Shown in pieces: positions 26,336 through 35,316 of a stretch of DNA of 64,000 nt. Positions within the stretch are counted from its first letter, which is position 1. Each line of letters starts with the position of its first letter. A program made the translations under genes and the position numbers. Origin of the DNA: Thermoplasmata archaeon (GTDB lineage Archaea; Thermoplasmatota; Thermoplasmata; Sysuiplasmatales; Sysuiplasmataceae); assembly GCA_021806165.1 (NCBI GenBank), contig JAJZXY010000006.1:34295-98294 (forward strand), given 5' to 3'. Under the pieces are notes generated by a model. That model was not told the DNA's origin and ran no database searches. It was given only the letters and a program-made list of their open reading frames with translations.

Positions 26336-27040
26336 TTGGTACAGTTTTTCTTTCCGCTCATTGCAGCACTCTCCTTCGGGCCTGCACTGCTCATGCTCTA
26401 CTTCTCCCTCTCCAGGTACACGTGGCCAAAGGTGGAGAAGGCATACTTCGACGACAGGTGGATCTTCGGCCTACTTGCAGTCGGGATAATAGTTGGCGCG
26501 GTCTTTGTCTATTTTCAGGACGGTGCCCAGGCCTCGGGCGGCGGCGTGCTATTTGTCATCCTGTTCTCTGTAATACAGCAGCTGGTCGTACTCGTGGTGC
26601 TCAACTTTCCGCGCGTCAGGCTGAAGGGCGGAGGACGGTTCTACGGTTACTCCCTTGGCACATCGATAGCGGCAGGCATTGCGCTCGGCGAGTACGGAAT
26701 AGTGTTCCGGGGCGGAAGTGCTTTCGATTACCCCACACTGGCAATACTCCTGGTCTATACATTTGGCCTCGAGCTCATGGGGGGAGCCACCGGCTCGGTT
26801 ATAGGGCATTCAATCGAGACAGGCGATGCAGCCAGGGGGATGACCCTCTCTTCGGCCATGCTTGTTGTCTTCAATTTTCTCATGATACCTGTATTCAGCT
26901 TCAGGCCGTCAGCCCTGACATTTGCTTTCGACTCGGCGGCGCTCCTCCTCTCCGCCGTGGTTTATGCATGGGTTTACCGGGCAGTGCTGCCAGCCCCGTT
27001 CCCCTCTGCGAAGCCGGAGCGGAGGAAGAGGATAATGTAG
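26336..27040 (+). CDS. Multi-spanning membrane protein, unrecognised
   Basis: 234 residues with six or seven hydrophobic segments (first at ~residues 3-23, others near 43-60, 70-92, 105-125, 135-150, 170-190 and 200-220) and a basic cytoplasmic tail ending RRKRIM. No charged residues typical of transport motifs stand out, and I do not recognise the family. The TTG start at 26336 has GGTGA 6 nt upstream, overlapping the end of dinB's intercistronic gap, so it is probably co-transcribed with dinB. Function unknown. Confidence 0.65.
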   Translation: MVQFFFPLIAALSFGPALLMLYFSLSRYTWPKVEKAYFDDRWIFGLLAVGIIVGAVFVYFQDGAQASGGGVLFVILFSVIQQLVVLVVLNFPRVRLKGGGRFYGYSLGTSIAAGIALGEYGIVFRGGSAFDYPTLAILLVYTFGLELMGGATGSVIGHSIETGDAARGMTLSSAMLVVFNFLMIPVFSFRPSALTFAFDSAALLLSAVVYAWVYRAVLPAPFPSAKPERRKRIM

Positions 27041-27463
27041 TCAGACCACCCTGTAATTTCCACTTGTGGGGGAATAGAGGGCGCCCGCCTCAACAAGCCT
27101 GTCCAGCTTCCTGCCCGCCTCCTCCTCACCAATGCCGAGATAGGCACCGAACTCCTCCGCTCTGAAGCTTTCGTGTTCGGCGAGGAATCTCTCAACGCTC
27201 CTTCTTTCCACCCTCCCGGGCGCGCGCGCACGTGAGGCCCTCCTCACGCGCTCCCTGTTCTGCGGCTCTGAAGCAGACTGCGGTTTCATGCCCGCATTGA
27301 GTATGAACAGAGCAGCCCTCGCCGCCTCTGCACTATCTCCATCGTAATGCCTGACCGCCTTTCTCAGATCTATTGTTTTCCCGCAGTGTGCGCATTTTGC
27401 CTTCTTCGACGCGGCGTCGGCAACTCTCCCGAAGCCGCACGCGGTGCACGCAACTACTATCAA
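27041..27463 (-). CDS. Zinc-ribbon / winged-helix protein (DUF5817-like)
   Basis: 140 residues. Two CxxC pairs near the N-terminus (CTACGFGRVA and CAHCGKTI, about residues 6-9 and 24-27) make a zinc ribbon. The C-terminal ~65 residues (FLAEHESFRAEEFGAYLG through LVEAGALYSPTSGNYRVV) form a winged-helix typical of archaeal DNA-binding proteins. The domain order resembles archaeal DUF5817 proteins, which have no assigned role. Its start is 12 bp after the stop of the arginine decarboxylase gene on the same strand, and its end abuts the convergent membrane-protein gene without overlap. Confidence 0.7.
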   Translation of the reverse strand: MIVVACTACGFGRVADAASKKAKCAHCGKTIDLRKAVRHYDGDSAEAARAALFILNAGMKPQSASEPQNRERVRRASRARAPGRVERRSVERFLAEHESFRAEEFGAYLGIGEEEAGRKLDRLVEAGALYSPTSGNYRVV

Positions 27464-27475
27464 CTGCCCTCCGGT

Positions 27476-27946
27476 CTACTCGAATGAAAATACGACGGAC
27501 GCGAGGCACGCGCCATAGTGGTCAAGTGGAATGTCCAGCTCCTCGGTAACGTAATAGATTTTCTTGAATTTCATTCTTCTCAGCTTCGACATCTCGTCCA
27601 TCTTCCATTCGAGAATCTGGTTGAGGTTCTTCTTCGTACCGTACATGTGCCCCTCGGCGACATAGCCTCCCTCGCCGTCCGCCCTGAAGCCGTATGCAAC
27701 ACCTGCCGAAATTGTTTCACCCTCGCCGCCCCTCATCTGCGCGAGAACGCAGTGGGTTATCATGCCTCTGGGAAGCTCCTTCTTCTGCACCTTCTTGACG
27801 CCAACCGGGAGGACAGATGAGACAGATACCAGGTTCTGCTCGCCTATGCCTGCGAGGATGAGTGCCTGGTCGAAGGCATTCAGGTCCGAGACCTTGCTAA
27901 TCGCCTTGCCTGATGTCACGAAGAACCGTGTCGGGACAGGAAACAT
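27476..27946 (-). CDS. pdaD: Pyruvoyl-dependent arginine decarboxylase
   Basis: 156 residues, normal length. The self-cleavage site is in LVSVSSVLP: the Ser43-Ser44 bond should break, turning Ser44 into the pyruvoyl cofactor of the alpha chain, as in the Methanocaldococcus enzyme. The C-terminal Glu-containing segment YGFRADGEGGYVAEGH and an HY(G)ACLASVVF block also fit. It makes agmatine from arginine, the first step of polyamine synthesis and, in archaea, also the source of agmatine for agmatidine in tRNA-Ile. It is upstream of, and probably co-transcribed with, the zinc-ribbon winged-helix gene. Confidence 0.92.
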   Translation of the reverse strand: MFPVPTRFFVTSGKAISKVSDLNAFDQALILAGIGEQNLVSVSSVLPVGVKKVQKKELPRGMITHCVLAQMRGGEGETISAGVAYGFRADGEGGYVAEGHMYGTKKNLNQILEWKMDEMSKLRRMKFKKIYYVTEELDIPLDHYGACLASVVFSFE

Positions 27947-28003
27947 GAAACGTCCATTATCAAGCTGCCCTTAAGCCTTTGCCCGTTTCACAAAGCACAC
28001 GTC

Positions 28004-28690
28004 TCAGACGGCAGTGTCTACGCCGAATCCGGGCATTCCCTCTATACCCAAGCTCTCAGGGCTGAAGTGGAAAGACTCCATGAACGAGTCAACAAAATCC
28101 TGCCTGAACCTGGCGGTATCCGCCTCCCTTCCGAGCAGCTTCTTCGCCGAGGTCATCGTGGAGGGGCTCATGCCGCAGGGGTTGATGTATGAAAAACCAC
28201 CCAGGTCGTTGTTCAGGTTCACTGCAAGCCCGTGGAAGGTAACCCACCTCTTGACCGCAATTCCCAGCGACCCGATCTTCTTTCCACCGGTCCAAACGCC
28301 CACCGGGCTGACCCTTGCCTCAGCCTCCACCCCCTGCTTTTCAAGCGCGTAGACAGCGGACTCCAGAATCCTGAGGACAAGCGTCCTGACACCAACCCTG
28401 TTCTCCGATATGTTCATGACCGGATATGCGACGAACTGGCCTGGCGAATGGAAGGTCCCTTCACCCCCCCTCTCAATCTGATATGCCGGGACAGGAAGCT
28501 CAGGCACCTCCCCCCTGAACCCCCTCCCGAATGTTATCACCGGGTAGTGTTCTGTCAGGATGAGTGCATCATAAATCTTCGACTGCTGTCTCAGGGAGAG
28601 TAGCCGTCTCTGGATGTCAAGGCAGGCCGCGTAGTCGGTGAGCCCAAGGTCAACAACTGCACACTTCCTTTCCGGAACATCCTGTTCCAC
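28004..28690 (-). CDS. lipB: Octanoyltransferase LipB
   Basis: 228 residues. RGGEGTFHSPGQFVAYPV matches the family RGG-x-x-T-x-H-x-PGQ block, KKIGSLGIAVKRWVTFHG carries the conserved Lys, and YINPCGM carries the catalytic Cys (PCG). It transfers octanoate from acyl carrier protein, or another donor, to the lipoyl domain of E2; the archaeal donor is not known. Start is GTG at 28690. It is the last gene of the operon, 25 bp after the E3 gene. Presence with LipA means lipoate is made and attached de novo. Confidence 0.93.
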   Translation of the reverse strand: MEQDVPERKCAVVDLGLTDYAACLDIQRRLLSLRQQSKIYDALILTEHYPVITFGRGFRGEVPELPVPAYQIERGGEGTFHSPGQFVAYPVMNISENRVGVRTLVLRILESAVYALEKQGVEAEARVSPVGVWTGGKKIGSLGIAVKRWVTFHGLAVNLNNDLGGFSYINPCGMSPSTMTSAKKLLGREADTARFRQDFVDSFMESFHFSPESLGIEGMPGFGVDTAV

Positions 28691-28715
28691 CCCGCCGTAC
28701 AGCTGTGCCAGACCA

Positions 28716-30107
28716 TCACCTCACAATGAAATGAGTTGCCCTCTTGTCCGCCGCCTCGGCAGCCTCCATGAACGCTTCTGGCAGCGTCGGGTGCGGGTGT
28801 ATTGTAAGCGCTACGTCCTCCAGCGTTGCACCCATTTCAATCGCCAGGGCGGCCTCGCTGATTAGTTCGGATGCTTCCCTGCCCACAATCTGGCAGCCTA
28901 TGACCGTCCCGTCATCCTTCCTTGCAACAACCCTGACGAACCCCTCCGTATCCCCCAGGGTAGTGGCCCTGCCCGATGCTGTGAACGGGAACTTGCCTGT
29001 CTTGACTTCAATCCCCTCCTTCTCGGCCTCGGACTGTGTCATTCCGGCGGTCGCTATTTCGGGGTCTGTGAACACTGCATTTGGCATGACCCTCTGCTCC
29101 ATGGCCGAGGGGAGGCCGGCAATGCACTCGGCAGCCACCTTCCCCATTGCTGTTGCCCTGTGCGCCAGGAATGGAGGCCCTGTCACATCGCCCACGGCGT
29201 ATATCCACGGCACATTCGTCCTGCACCTCTCGTCAACAATGACAAATCCCTTCCTGTCCACGGCCACTCCCTGCTTTTCCAGCCCGGTGGCTGCGGCCGA
29301 CGACCTCTTGCCGACGCTCACCAGCACAAGCTCGCTTTCCACCTGCGCGGTTCCGTCAGGACCCCTGACAGTGGAACGCACGGTCTCCTCACCCTTCTCA
29401 CACTCCACCACAGTGGATGATGTCATGACCCTGATGCCAAGTGATTTCAGCCTGCGTTCGACAACCCTGAGCACGTCCTGCTCAATACCTGGCATCACCT
29501 GCGGCATCATTTCCACGACTGTTACCTCTGTTCCCAGCTTCGCAAACGCAACCCCCATTTCCAGCCCAATGAATCCTCCACCGACAACAAGGAGGCTGGA
29601 CGGGGTATGCTCAATGGAAAGAAGGTCCCTGACGTCGAGTATCGACTTATGGTCGAATCTGATGGAGGGAAGTTCGATGAAGGATGAGCCAGTCGCCAGC
29701 ACAACGCTTCCGCATTCGAGTGTTTCGCCGGCAGCCTCAACCACTCCCTTTCCCGCGATCCTCCCCCTGCCCCTTATGACGGTCACAGCATTTCCCTTGA
29801 GCAGTGTTTCCACGCCCCTGGTCATCCTGCCAACTACATTCTTCCTGAACTGCTGAATCCCTTTCATGTCAGGCGCCAACGATCCGCTTGCAGTTCCATT
29901 CTTCACCGCCTCTTCAGCCCTGTGGAAAAGATCGGACAGCTGAATGATTGCCTTCGAGGGAATGCAGCCATAGTTCAGGCATTCACCTCCAAGTTCTGCC
30001 TCCTCGACTATGGCAACCCTGAGTCCAAGCTGGGCCATCCTGATTGCGCACGGATACCCGCCGGGGCCGGAGCCTACGACAACTGAATCGAACTTCTGCA
30101 TACTCAT
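28716..30107 (-). CDS. lpdA: Dihydrolipoyl dehydrogenase (E3)
   Basis: 463 residues. FAD fold GSGPGG at 12-17, redox disulfide Cys43/Cys48 in GGECLNYGCIPSKA, a second NAD-binding GGGFIGLEMG, and the C-terminal HPHPTLPEAFMEA with the His-Glu pair are all intact. It reoxidises dihydrolipoamide on E2 with NAD+. The ATG overlaps the E2 stop by four bases (ATGA), so E2 and E3 are translationally coupled. Confidence 0.96.
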   Translation of the reverse strand: MSMQKFDSVVVGSGPGGYPCAIRMAQLGLRVAIVEEAELGGECLNYGCIPSKAIIQLSDLFHRAEEAVKNGTASGSLAPDMKGIQQFRKNVVGRMTRGVETLLKGNAVTVIRGRGRIAGKGVVEAAGETLECGSVVLATGSSFIELPSIRFDHKSILDVRDLLSIEHTPSSLLVVGGGFIGLEMGVAFAKLGTEVTVVEMMPQVMPGIEQDVLRVVERRLKSLGIRVMTSSTVVECEKGEETVRSTVRGPDGTAQVESELVLVSVGKRSSAAATGLEKQGVAVDRKGFVIVDERCRTNVPWIYAVGDVTGPPFLAHRATAMGKVAAECIAGLPSAMEQRVMPNAVFTDPEIATAGMTQSEAEKEGIEVKTGKFPFTASGRATTLGDTEGFVRVVARKDDGTVIGCQIVGREASELISEAALAIEMGATLEDVALTIHPHPTLPEAFMEAAEAADKRATHFIVR

Positions 30108-31297
30108 TCCAGCCTGAGCAGGTAGGGATTCTCCAGATACTCGATCAGCCTGTTTCCGAACATGGCTGCCTCCGCACCGTCGATTATCCTGTGGTCACAG
30201 GCGACGGTGAAGTACATCATCTGCCTGAGTTCAATGCGGCCCTGCCTTGACACCGGTCTCTCCTGAATCCTGTGGACTGCAAGTATCGCACTTTCGGGAT
30301 AGTTAATTATTGGCGATGAGAAGAGGCCTCCTATCGGCCCGACGTTGGTTATTGTAATAGTCCCGCCCTGCACGTCTGCAAGCTGAAGGCCGCCTGTCCT
30401 TGCCTTGGCCGCCAGCGAGCTTATTTCACCGGAAAGCTGGGCAATGCCTTTTGCATCTGCATCCTTTATCACAGGCACAACGAGTCCGTCCGGAGCGGCC
30501 ACCGCTATTCCAATGTTGTAATTCCTCTTTACAACAATCTCATTGCTCTTCTCATCGTAACTGGAGTTCAGCACCGGGTGGTCATGCAGCGCCGCAATCA
30601 GCGCTTTGATAATGAACGGCAGGTAGGTAACCTTGACACCCTCCCCCAGCCTCCTGGAGAACACATTTCTTGCGGCGACTATGTTTGTCATGTCCACCTC
30701 GTCTGTGTAATTGAAATGAGGTATCTTCCTTTTGGATTCCGTCATCCTCTCGAATATCTTCCTTCTCACCCCGCTGACCTGTATCCTTTCCTCCTTTCCG
30801 GCAGTGCGGGCAGTCCCGGTGGTGGCCGCAGCCTTGGCGGAATCGCCGCCGCCAGCCGCCTTCTCCACATCTGCGACAGTAATCCTGCCTGACGGATCGT
30901 CGGCCCTGACAGATGCGAGTTCCACGCCGAGCTCCCTTGCTCTCTTTCTCACCGCTGGTGTTGCCTTGACCCTTGCGCCAGGTGCGGGTGCCTGAACGGG
31001 CGGCGATTCCTTCCTCTTCTCGGCAGGAGGCCTGACTGGTTCGGCCCCCTCCTCTTCATCCGACTCGTACTCGAGAATGGGCTGGCCGACCTTGACAATC
31101 TCCCCCTCTGCTGCACTGAGCTTCAGCACCTTCCCGGTGAACGGGGATGTCATCTCGACATTCACCTTGTCTGTCATGATCTCGGCAAGCGGCTGAAATT
31201 CCTTCACATTCTCCCCCTCTCGCACCAGCCATTTGCGTATCTCTCCCTCTGCGACTCCCTCCCCGACATCGGGGAGTTTGAACTGTTTTGCCATCAT
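30104..31297 (-). CDS. 2-oxoacid dehydrogenase E2, dihydrolipoyl acyltransferase
   Basis: 397 residues: one N-terminal lipoyl domain with Lys44 in MTDKVNVEM, a Pro/Ala/Lys-rich linker, a peripheral subunit-binding domain (about residues 112-150, ATPAVRKRARELGVEL), a second linker and the catalytic domain ending with ACDHRIIDGAE (His and Asp of HRxxDG). It forms the core that passes acyl groups from E1 to CoA. The ALPRLG-type signature that separates pyruvate and branched-chain forms cannot be judged by eye; archaeal relatives from Thermoplasma act on branched-chain 2-oxoacids and pyruvate. Starts ATG ATG, 8 bp after E1 beta. Confidence 0.95.
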   Translation of the reverse strand: MMAKQFKLPDVGEGVAEGEIRKWLVREGENVKEFQPLAEIMTDKVNVEMTSPFTGKVLKLSAAEGEIVKVGQPILEYESDEEEGAEPVRPPAEKRKESPPVQAPAPGARVKATPAVRKRARELGVELASVRADDPSGRITVADVEKAAGGGDSAKAAATTGTARTAGKEERIQVSGVRRKIFERMTESKRKIPHFNYTDEVDMTNIVAARNVFSRRLGEGVKVTYLPFIIKALIAALHDHPVLNSSYDEKSNEIVVKRNYNIGIAVAAPDGLVVPVIKDADAKGIAQLSGEISSLAAKARTGGLQLADVQGGTITITNVGPIGGLFSSPIINYPESAILAVHRIQERPVSRQGRIELRQMMYFTVACDHRIIDGAEAAMFGNRLIEYLENPYLLRLE

Positions 31298-31305
31298 TAC
31301 CGCCC

Positions 31306-32280
31306 CTAGTAAGCAACGGACCTGCTTATGTAGCTCATGATTCTTTCAGCGTCCGGGAGATAGACATTTTCCCATGTATAGGTGAACGGAGTATCAAAGC
31401 CTGAAACACGCAGTACCGGGGCGCTGAGACTGTCCACAGCCTTCTCCGCTATTATTGCTGCAATCTCTGCGGCATAGCTGCAAAATTTCGGTGCCTCATT
31501 GACAATCACCGCCCTTCCGGTCTTCTCTACAGATGATATGACCGTGTCGGCGTCTACCGGCGATAGCGTCCTGAGGTCAACAACTTCGGCGGATATGCCC
31601 TTTGACGCAGCCTCATCAGCCGCCTTGAGGCAGGTGTGCACCGACGCGCCATATGATATCAGTGTGACATCCTCCCCTTCCCTGACTATGCTGGCCTTGC
31701 CTATCGGAACTGTATAGGCACCGTCCGGCACCTCACCCTTTACAGTCCTGTATATGCGCTTCGGCTCAAGGAAGATTACGGGGTCATCATCCCTTATGGC
31801 CGCGATGAGCAGTCCCTTGGCGTCTCCCGGATTGGAAGGTGTCACCACCTTCAGCCCGGACGTGTGTGTGAAATAGGCCTCCGAACTCTGTGAGTGGTAG
31901 AGCCCGCCCTTGATTCCTCCCCCGTAAGGTGTCCTGATGACCAGGGGGGCTGTGTAGGTGGCGCCGGACCTGTACCTTATCTTTGACAGTTCGCTCACAA
32001 TCTGATCAAAAGCAGGGTATATGAAATCCATGAACTGGATCTCGGCAATGGGCCTGAGCCCGTACATTGCCATTCCAGTTGCGGTGCCTATGATGCCCGA
32101 CTCGTTCAGAGGCGCATCCATCACACGCCCTGGGCCGAACTTGTCGATGAGCCCTTCGGTAGCGCGGAAGACTCCGCCGTCCCTTCCGACGTCTTCGCCT
32201 ATGATGACAACGCGCTCATCCTCTTCCATCTCCACTCTCATTGCATCGTTGACAGACTGAAGCAGTGTTCTGACGGCCAT
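31306..32280 (-). CDS. 2-oxoacid dehydrogenase E1 beta subunit
   Basis: 324 residues from ATG 32280 (MAVRTLLQSV), which has GGAAGTGA just upstream; an open extension to 32352 lies inside the E1 alpha gene and is unlike the family. Blocks such as VIIGEDVGRDGGVF, DAPLNESGIIGTATGMA, QFMDFIYPAFDQI and TPYGGGIKGG are characteristic of E1 beta of pyruvate/branched-chain dehydrogenases; the Glu of LNESG activates thiamine diphosphate in the alpha subunit. The gap to E1 alpha is 5 bp. Confidence 0.95.
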   Translation of the reverse strand: MAVRTLLQSVNDAMRVEMEEDERVVIIGEDVGRDGGVFRATEGLIDKFGPGRVMDAPLNESGIIGTATGMAMYGLRPIAEIQFMDFIYPAFDQIVSELSKIRYRSGATYTAPLVIRTPYGGGIKGGLYHSQSSEAYFTHTSGLKVVTPSNPGDAKGLLIAAIRDDDPVIFLEPKRIYRTVKGEVPDGAYTVPIGKASIVREGEDVTLISYGASVHTCLKAADEAASKGISAEVVDLRTLSPVDADTVISSVEKTGRAVIVNEAPKFCSYAAEIAAIIAEKAVDSLSAPVLRVSGFDTPFTYTWENVYLPDAERIMSYISRSVAY

Positions 32281-32285
32281 GGTAA

Positions 32286-33410
32286 TCACTTCCCTGTGTA
32301 CCCCGCGCCGTAGCGCTGGACTGTTTCCTCCATCTCCTCCCTGAGATTCCATGTCATTTCGGAGTATACATTCTCAAAAATGCTCTCAACCGGAGGCCTG
32401 GGCGTGCCCTCAGCCTTCTTGGCAGCCGCCCTTATCTCCGAATCAATCTCATCGCCGATCTTCTTCTCGGACCGCTCATCCATAAGCCCCTTCCTCCTGA
32501 GATATAACGCCATGCGCCTGATAGGGTCCTTCCTCTTCCACTCCTCCACCTCCTCCTTGTCCCTGTATTTGGTGGGGTCGTCAGAGGAAGAATGGGGACC
32601 AAGCCTGTAGGTGATAGCCTCAATCATGGTCGGCCCTCCCCCGCTTCTTGCCCTCTCAACCGCCCGCGCCGAAGCCGAGTATACTGCGAGTATGTCGTTG
32701 CCATCAACCCTCTCGCCAGGGATTCCATAGGCAACTGCCTTCTGGACCAGCGTTTCAGCGGCTGTCTGCCTTCTTGTCGGCAGGGATATGGCGTAACCAT
32801 TGTTCTGGCAGAGGAAAATGACTGGAGCCTTGAAAACCCCGGCGAAATTCATGCCAGAGTGGAAGTCATTCTCTGAGGTAGCACCATCACCGAAGAAAGT
32901 CAGAGCCACATCCTTCCTCTTCATTATCCTGGCAGCCATGGCCATTCCCACGGCATGAGGTATCTGCGTGGCTATCGGACTGGAAGGAGTAACCACATTT
33001 ACCTTTCTGGAATTGAAGTGGTTTGGCATCTGCCTCCCCTTGTTGTAGTCGAGAGAATTGCCGAACAGCTGGTGGAACAGCTGCAGCACAGTCTCCCCCC
33101 TGAGAAGGAGCGCCCCGGGCTCCCTGTATGCCGGGAATATCCAGTCATCCCTGCCAAGCACGGCAGTCGAGCCAACGCTGCATGCCTCCTGTCCAGCAGC
33201 GCCAATGTAGAAGCCGATCCTCCCCTGTCGCTGCAGTCCCATGGATATCTCCTCGAACTTGCGGACAGTCGCCATCGTCCTGTACATGCGCAGAAGGAGC
33301 TCCTCCGGAATATCAGGCTCCAGCTCTTTCCTGAAGTTACCCTCAATGTCCAAAATCTGCAGCATCCCTGTCTCTTTCCTCAATTCCATGCTTTCCTTCA
33401 AAGTCTTCAC
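32286..33410 (-). CDS. 2-oxoacid dehydrogenase E1 alpha subunit
   Basis: Up to 374 residues. The thiamine diphosphate motif is GDGATSENDFHSGMNFAG followed by CQNNGYAIS; RTQGRIGFY-like QRQGRIGFYIGAAGQEA and the phosphorylation-loop-like RLGPHSSSDDPTKYRD are also present. It decarboxylates the 2-oxoacid and reduces lipoyl-E2. The GTG at 33410 overlaps the lipA stop (GTGA); ATG at 33389, preceded by AAGGAAA, is an equally good start, and the first ~16 residues are not conserved. Substrate could be pyruvate or branched-chain 2-oxoacids. Confidence 0.94.
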   Translation of the reverse strand: MKTLKESMELRKETGMLQILDIEGNFRKELEPDIPEELLLRMYRTMATVRKFEEISMGLQRQGRIGFYIGAAGQEACSVGSTAVLGRDDWIFPAYREPGALLLRGETVLQLFHQLFGNSLDYNKGRQMPNHFNSRKVNVVTPSSPIATQIPHAVGMAMAARIMKRKDVALTFFGDGATSENDFHSGMNFAGVFKAPVIFLCQNNGYAISLPTRRQTAAETLVQKAVAYGIPGERVDGNDILAVYSASARAVERARSGGGPTMIEAITYRLGPHSSSDDPTKYRDKEEVEEWKRKDPIRRMALYLRRKGLMDERSEKKIGDEIDSEIRAAAKKAEGTPRPPVESIFENVYSEMTWNLREEMEETVQRYGAGYTGK

Positions 33411-34330
33411 CTTCCGGAAAACTGTTTGACGCCCGGTTCCCCCACAGCTGTGACCGGGCCGCCTGCAAGCAACCCCTCCAGGTAGAGTTCCCCCGCCCTG
33501 TATGAACTCCTCACAAACGGGCCAGAAGCCACCATTGCAAAACCAAGCGCTCTAGCCTCTGCCTCATACTCCGCGAATGTAGCCGGATTGACATATTCTG
33601 CCACTGGCAGGTGTCGCTGTCCGGGTCGCAGATACTGTCCGATGGTTAAAGCATCGACTCCTGCATCCCTGATGTCCCGCATCGCTTCCGTCACCTCCTC
33701 CCTTGTCTCTCCAAGACCAACCATTATCGATGTCTTCGTGATTCTGCCAGACCTGTCCTTCAGATATCTAAGCACATCCAGACTCTGGTCGTACCCGGCC
33801 CTCCTGTCCCTTACTGAAGGTGTGAGCCTCCTCACCGTCTCGACATTGTGGGCAAGAACATCTGCTCCTGAACCCACGACTGCGTCAAGGGAATCCCTGC
33901 TACCCCTGAAGTCTGGCATCAGGACCTCCACCCTTACGTCAGACATCTCCTTGATAAGCATCACAGTTCTGGCAATATGTCCCGCCCCCCCGTCTGCCAG
34001 ATCATCCCTGTCGACCGAGGTAAGGACGACGTATGTCAGGCCGCTCTCGGCGACCGAGCGCGCCACCCTCTCAGGTTCCTCCCTGTCAAGAATGCGCATC
34101 GGGTTCGCGGTCTTGACCGCGCAGAACCTGCACCCCCTGGTGCAGATGTCACCCATCAGGAGGACTGTGGCAGTTCCGCCCCCCCAGCATTCGGAAATGT
34201 TGGGGCATTTCGCCTCCTCGCAGATTGTATGGAGGTGCAGCGACCTGAGTCTGCTCTTCAGCTCCCCGTACGCGGGGGTTGCCCCCATTCTGACTCTGAG
34301 CCATTCTGGCTTTCTGCTGTCGATCATCAT
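33407..34330 (-). CDS. lipA: Lipoyl synthase LipA
   Basis: 307 residues. Auxiliary cluster ligands Cys37, Cys42 and Cys48 (CEEAKCPNISECW), radical-SAM ligands Cys63, Cys67 and Cys70 (CTRGCRFC), and the C-terminal RSSY in FVRSSYRAGE are all there, so both [4Fe-4S] sites are complete. It inserts two sulfurs into octanoyl-E2. It is first in the operon; GGAGAAG sits just before the ATG and a TATA-like TTAAAGGTATAAG lies ~40 bp upstream on the minus strand. Few archaea encode LipA beside their oxoacid dehydrogenase genes; Thermoplasma relies on lipoate ligase (established from published work, from memory). Confidence 0.95.
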   Translation of the reverse strand: MMIDSRKPEWLRVRMGATPAYGELKSRLRSLHLHTICEEAKCPNISECWGGGTATVLLMGDICTRGCRFCAVKTANPMRILDREEPERVARSVAESGLTYVVLTSVDRDDLADGGAGHIARTVMLIKEMSDVRVEVLMPDFRGSRDSLDAVVGSGADVLAHNVETVRRLTPSVRDRRAGYDQSLDVLRYLKDRSGRITKTSIMVGLGETREEVTEAMRDIRDAGVDALTIGQYLRPGQRHLPVAEYVNPATFAEYEAEARALGFAMVASGPFVRSSYRAGELYLEGLLAGGPVTAVGEPGVKQFSGR

Positions 34331-34484
34331 GCTTCTCCAATGGTATTCATCTGTGTGCTTATACCTTTAATGTAAGTCAACTGGTAGCAAGTGACACAGA
34401 TTCAACAGGCAGATCGTCACATGCACCGGCATACGCGCGGTGGCTGGCGGCATGCTGTCCCCTTACCGGCGGATCAAGCAAGTA

Positions 34485-34492
34485 TTTTATAT
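34485..34492 (+). promoter_or_regulatory. TATA box of the S3Ae gene
   Basis: TTTTATAT centred about 42 bp before the S3Ae ATG, which predicts a start site near 34514 and a leader of ~16 nt. Plus-strand position within the divergent lipA/S3Ae spacer. Confidence 0.45.
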
Positions 34493-34530
34493 GAATTCAA
34501 TTTACTAACGGCTGGTACGGTCGTGCACTG

Positions 34531-35283
34531 ATGGCTGACAAATCCAAATCATCACGAAAGGTGAAGGACAAATGGAAGGAGAAGTCCTGGTTCAAGATAT
34601 ATGCTCCAGAGATGTTCAATTCAATCGAGCTGGGTGAGACCCCGGCCTCCACACCGGAGGAGCTCGGAGACAGGATTACAGAGGCAACAGTGCAGGATCT
34701 CACAGGCGATTTTTCGAAGATGCACATAAAGCTTAGGTTCAAGGCAAGTTCAATCAAAGGCAGCGAGGTCCACACTCAGTTCATAGGTCATGACCTGACC
34801 AACGACTACGTGAGGAGGCTCACAAGAAGAAAGAGGACAAAGACAGAGCATGTCGTTGATGCCGTCACAAAGGACGGCTACACGATACGCGTCAAGCCGA
34901 TGGTCGTGACGGAGCGGAGGATACAGTCATCGCAGGAGACTTCACTAAGGAACACAATGGTGAGCATAGTCAGGAGCCAGGCGTCAACAATGCTTCTCGC
35001 TGAGGTCATCAAAGCAATCGTTTCAGGCGACATGGCCAAGGACATATCCAACGCAACTAAGGTCATAATACCGATGAAAAAGGTGGAGATCCGGAGGAGC
35101 GAGGTAATCGCCTTCCCGTCGGAGAGCAGGCAGTTTGCAGAAGTGTCGCAGCCTGAACCTGCAGAGCAGCCACCCGAGGCAGAGGCAGAAGTTCAGCCCG
35201 AGCCTGCGACCGCTGAGAAGGAATCTGAGGAGAAGAGGGCAGAGGAAGAGCTCTCCCCTGAAGAGCTCGGCAGCGGAAACTGA
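34531..35283 (+). CDS. rps3ae: Ribosomal protein S3Ae (eS1)
   Basis: 250 residues. The first ~200 match eS1: KDKWKEKSWFKIYAPEMFN at the start, LTGDFSKMHIKLRFK, FIGHDLTNDYVRRLTRRKRTK and RKVVIPMKKVEIR-like sequence near residue 180-190. It binds 16S rRNA on the small-subunit platform, near the mRNA exit. The C-terminal ~50 residues are a Pro/Glu/Ala-rich acidic tail (repeated QPEP and EE runs) beyond the usual archaeal length; its role is unknown. The tRNA-Met gene follows 33 bp after the stop and may share the transcript. Confidence 0.95.
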   Translation: MADKSKSSRKVKDKWKEKSWFKIYAPEMFNSIELGETPASTPEELGDRITEATVQDLTGDFSKMHIKLRFKASSIKGSEVHTQFIGHDLTNDYVRRLTRRKRTKTEHVVDAVTKDGYTIRVKPMVVTERRIQSSQETSLRNTMVSIVRSQASTMLLAEVIKAIVSGDMAKDISNATKVIIPMKKVEIRRSEVIAFPSESRQFAEVSQPEPAEQPPEAEAEVQPEPATAEKESEEKRAEEELSPEELGSGN

Positions 35284-35316
35284 ACCCGCATGCCCGCAAA
35301 TCATTTACCGCCATGC

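Noticed and set aside
28744..29856. 370-codon plus-strand open frame opposite the E3 gene
   Set aside because: Ser/Thr/Pro-rich shadow of dihydrolipoyl dehydrogenase, whose motifs cover the whole stretch.
33588..34370. 260-codon plus-strand open frame opposite lipA
   Set aside because: Composition of a shadow frame; LipA cluster cysteines are intact on the other strand.
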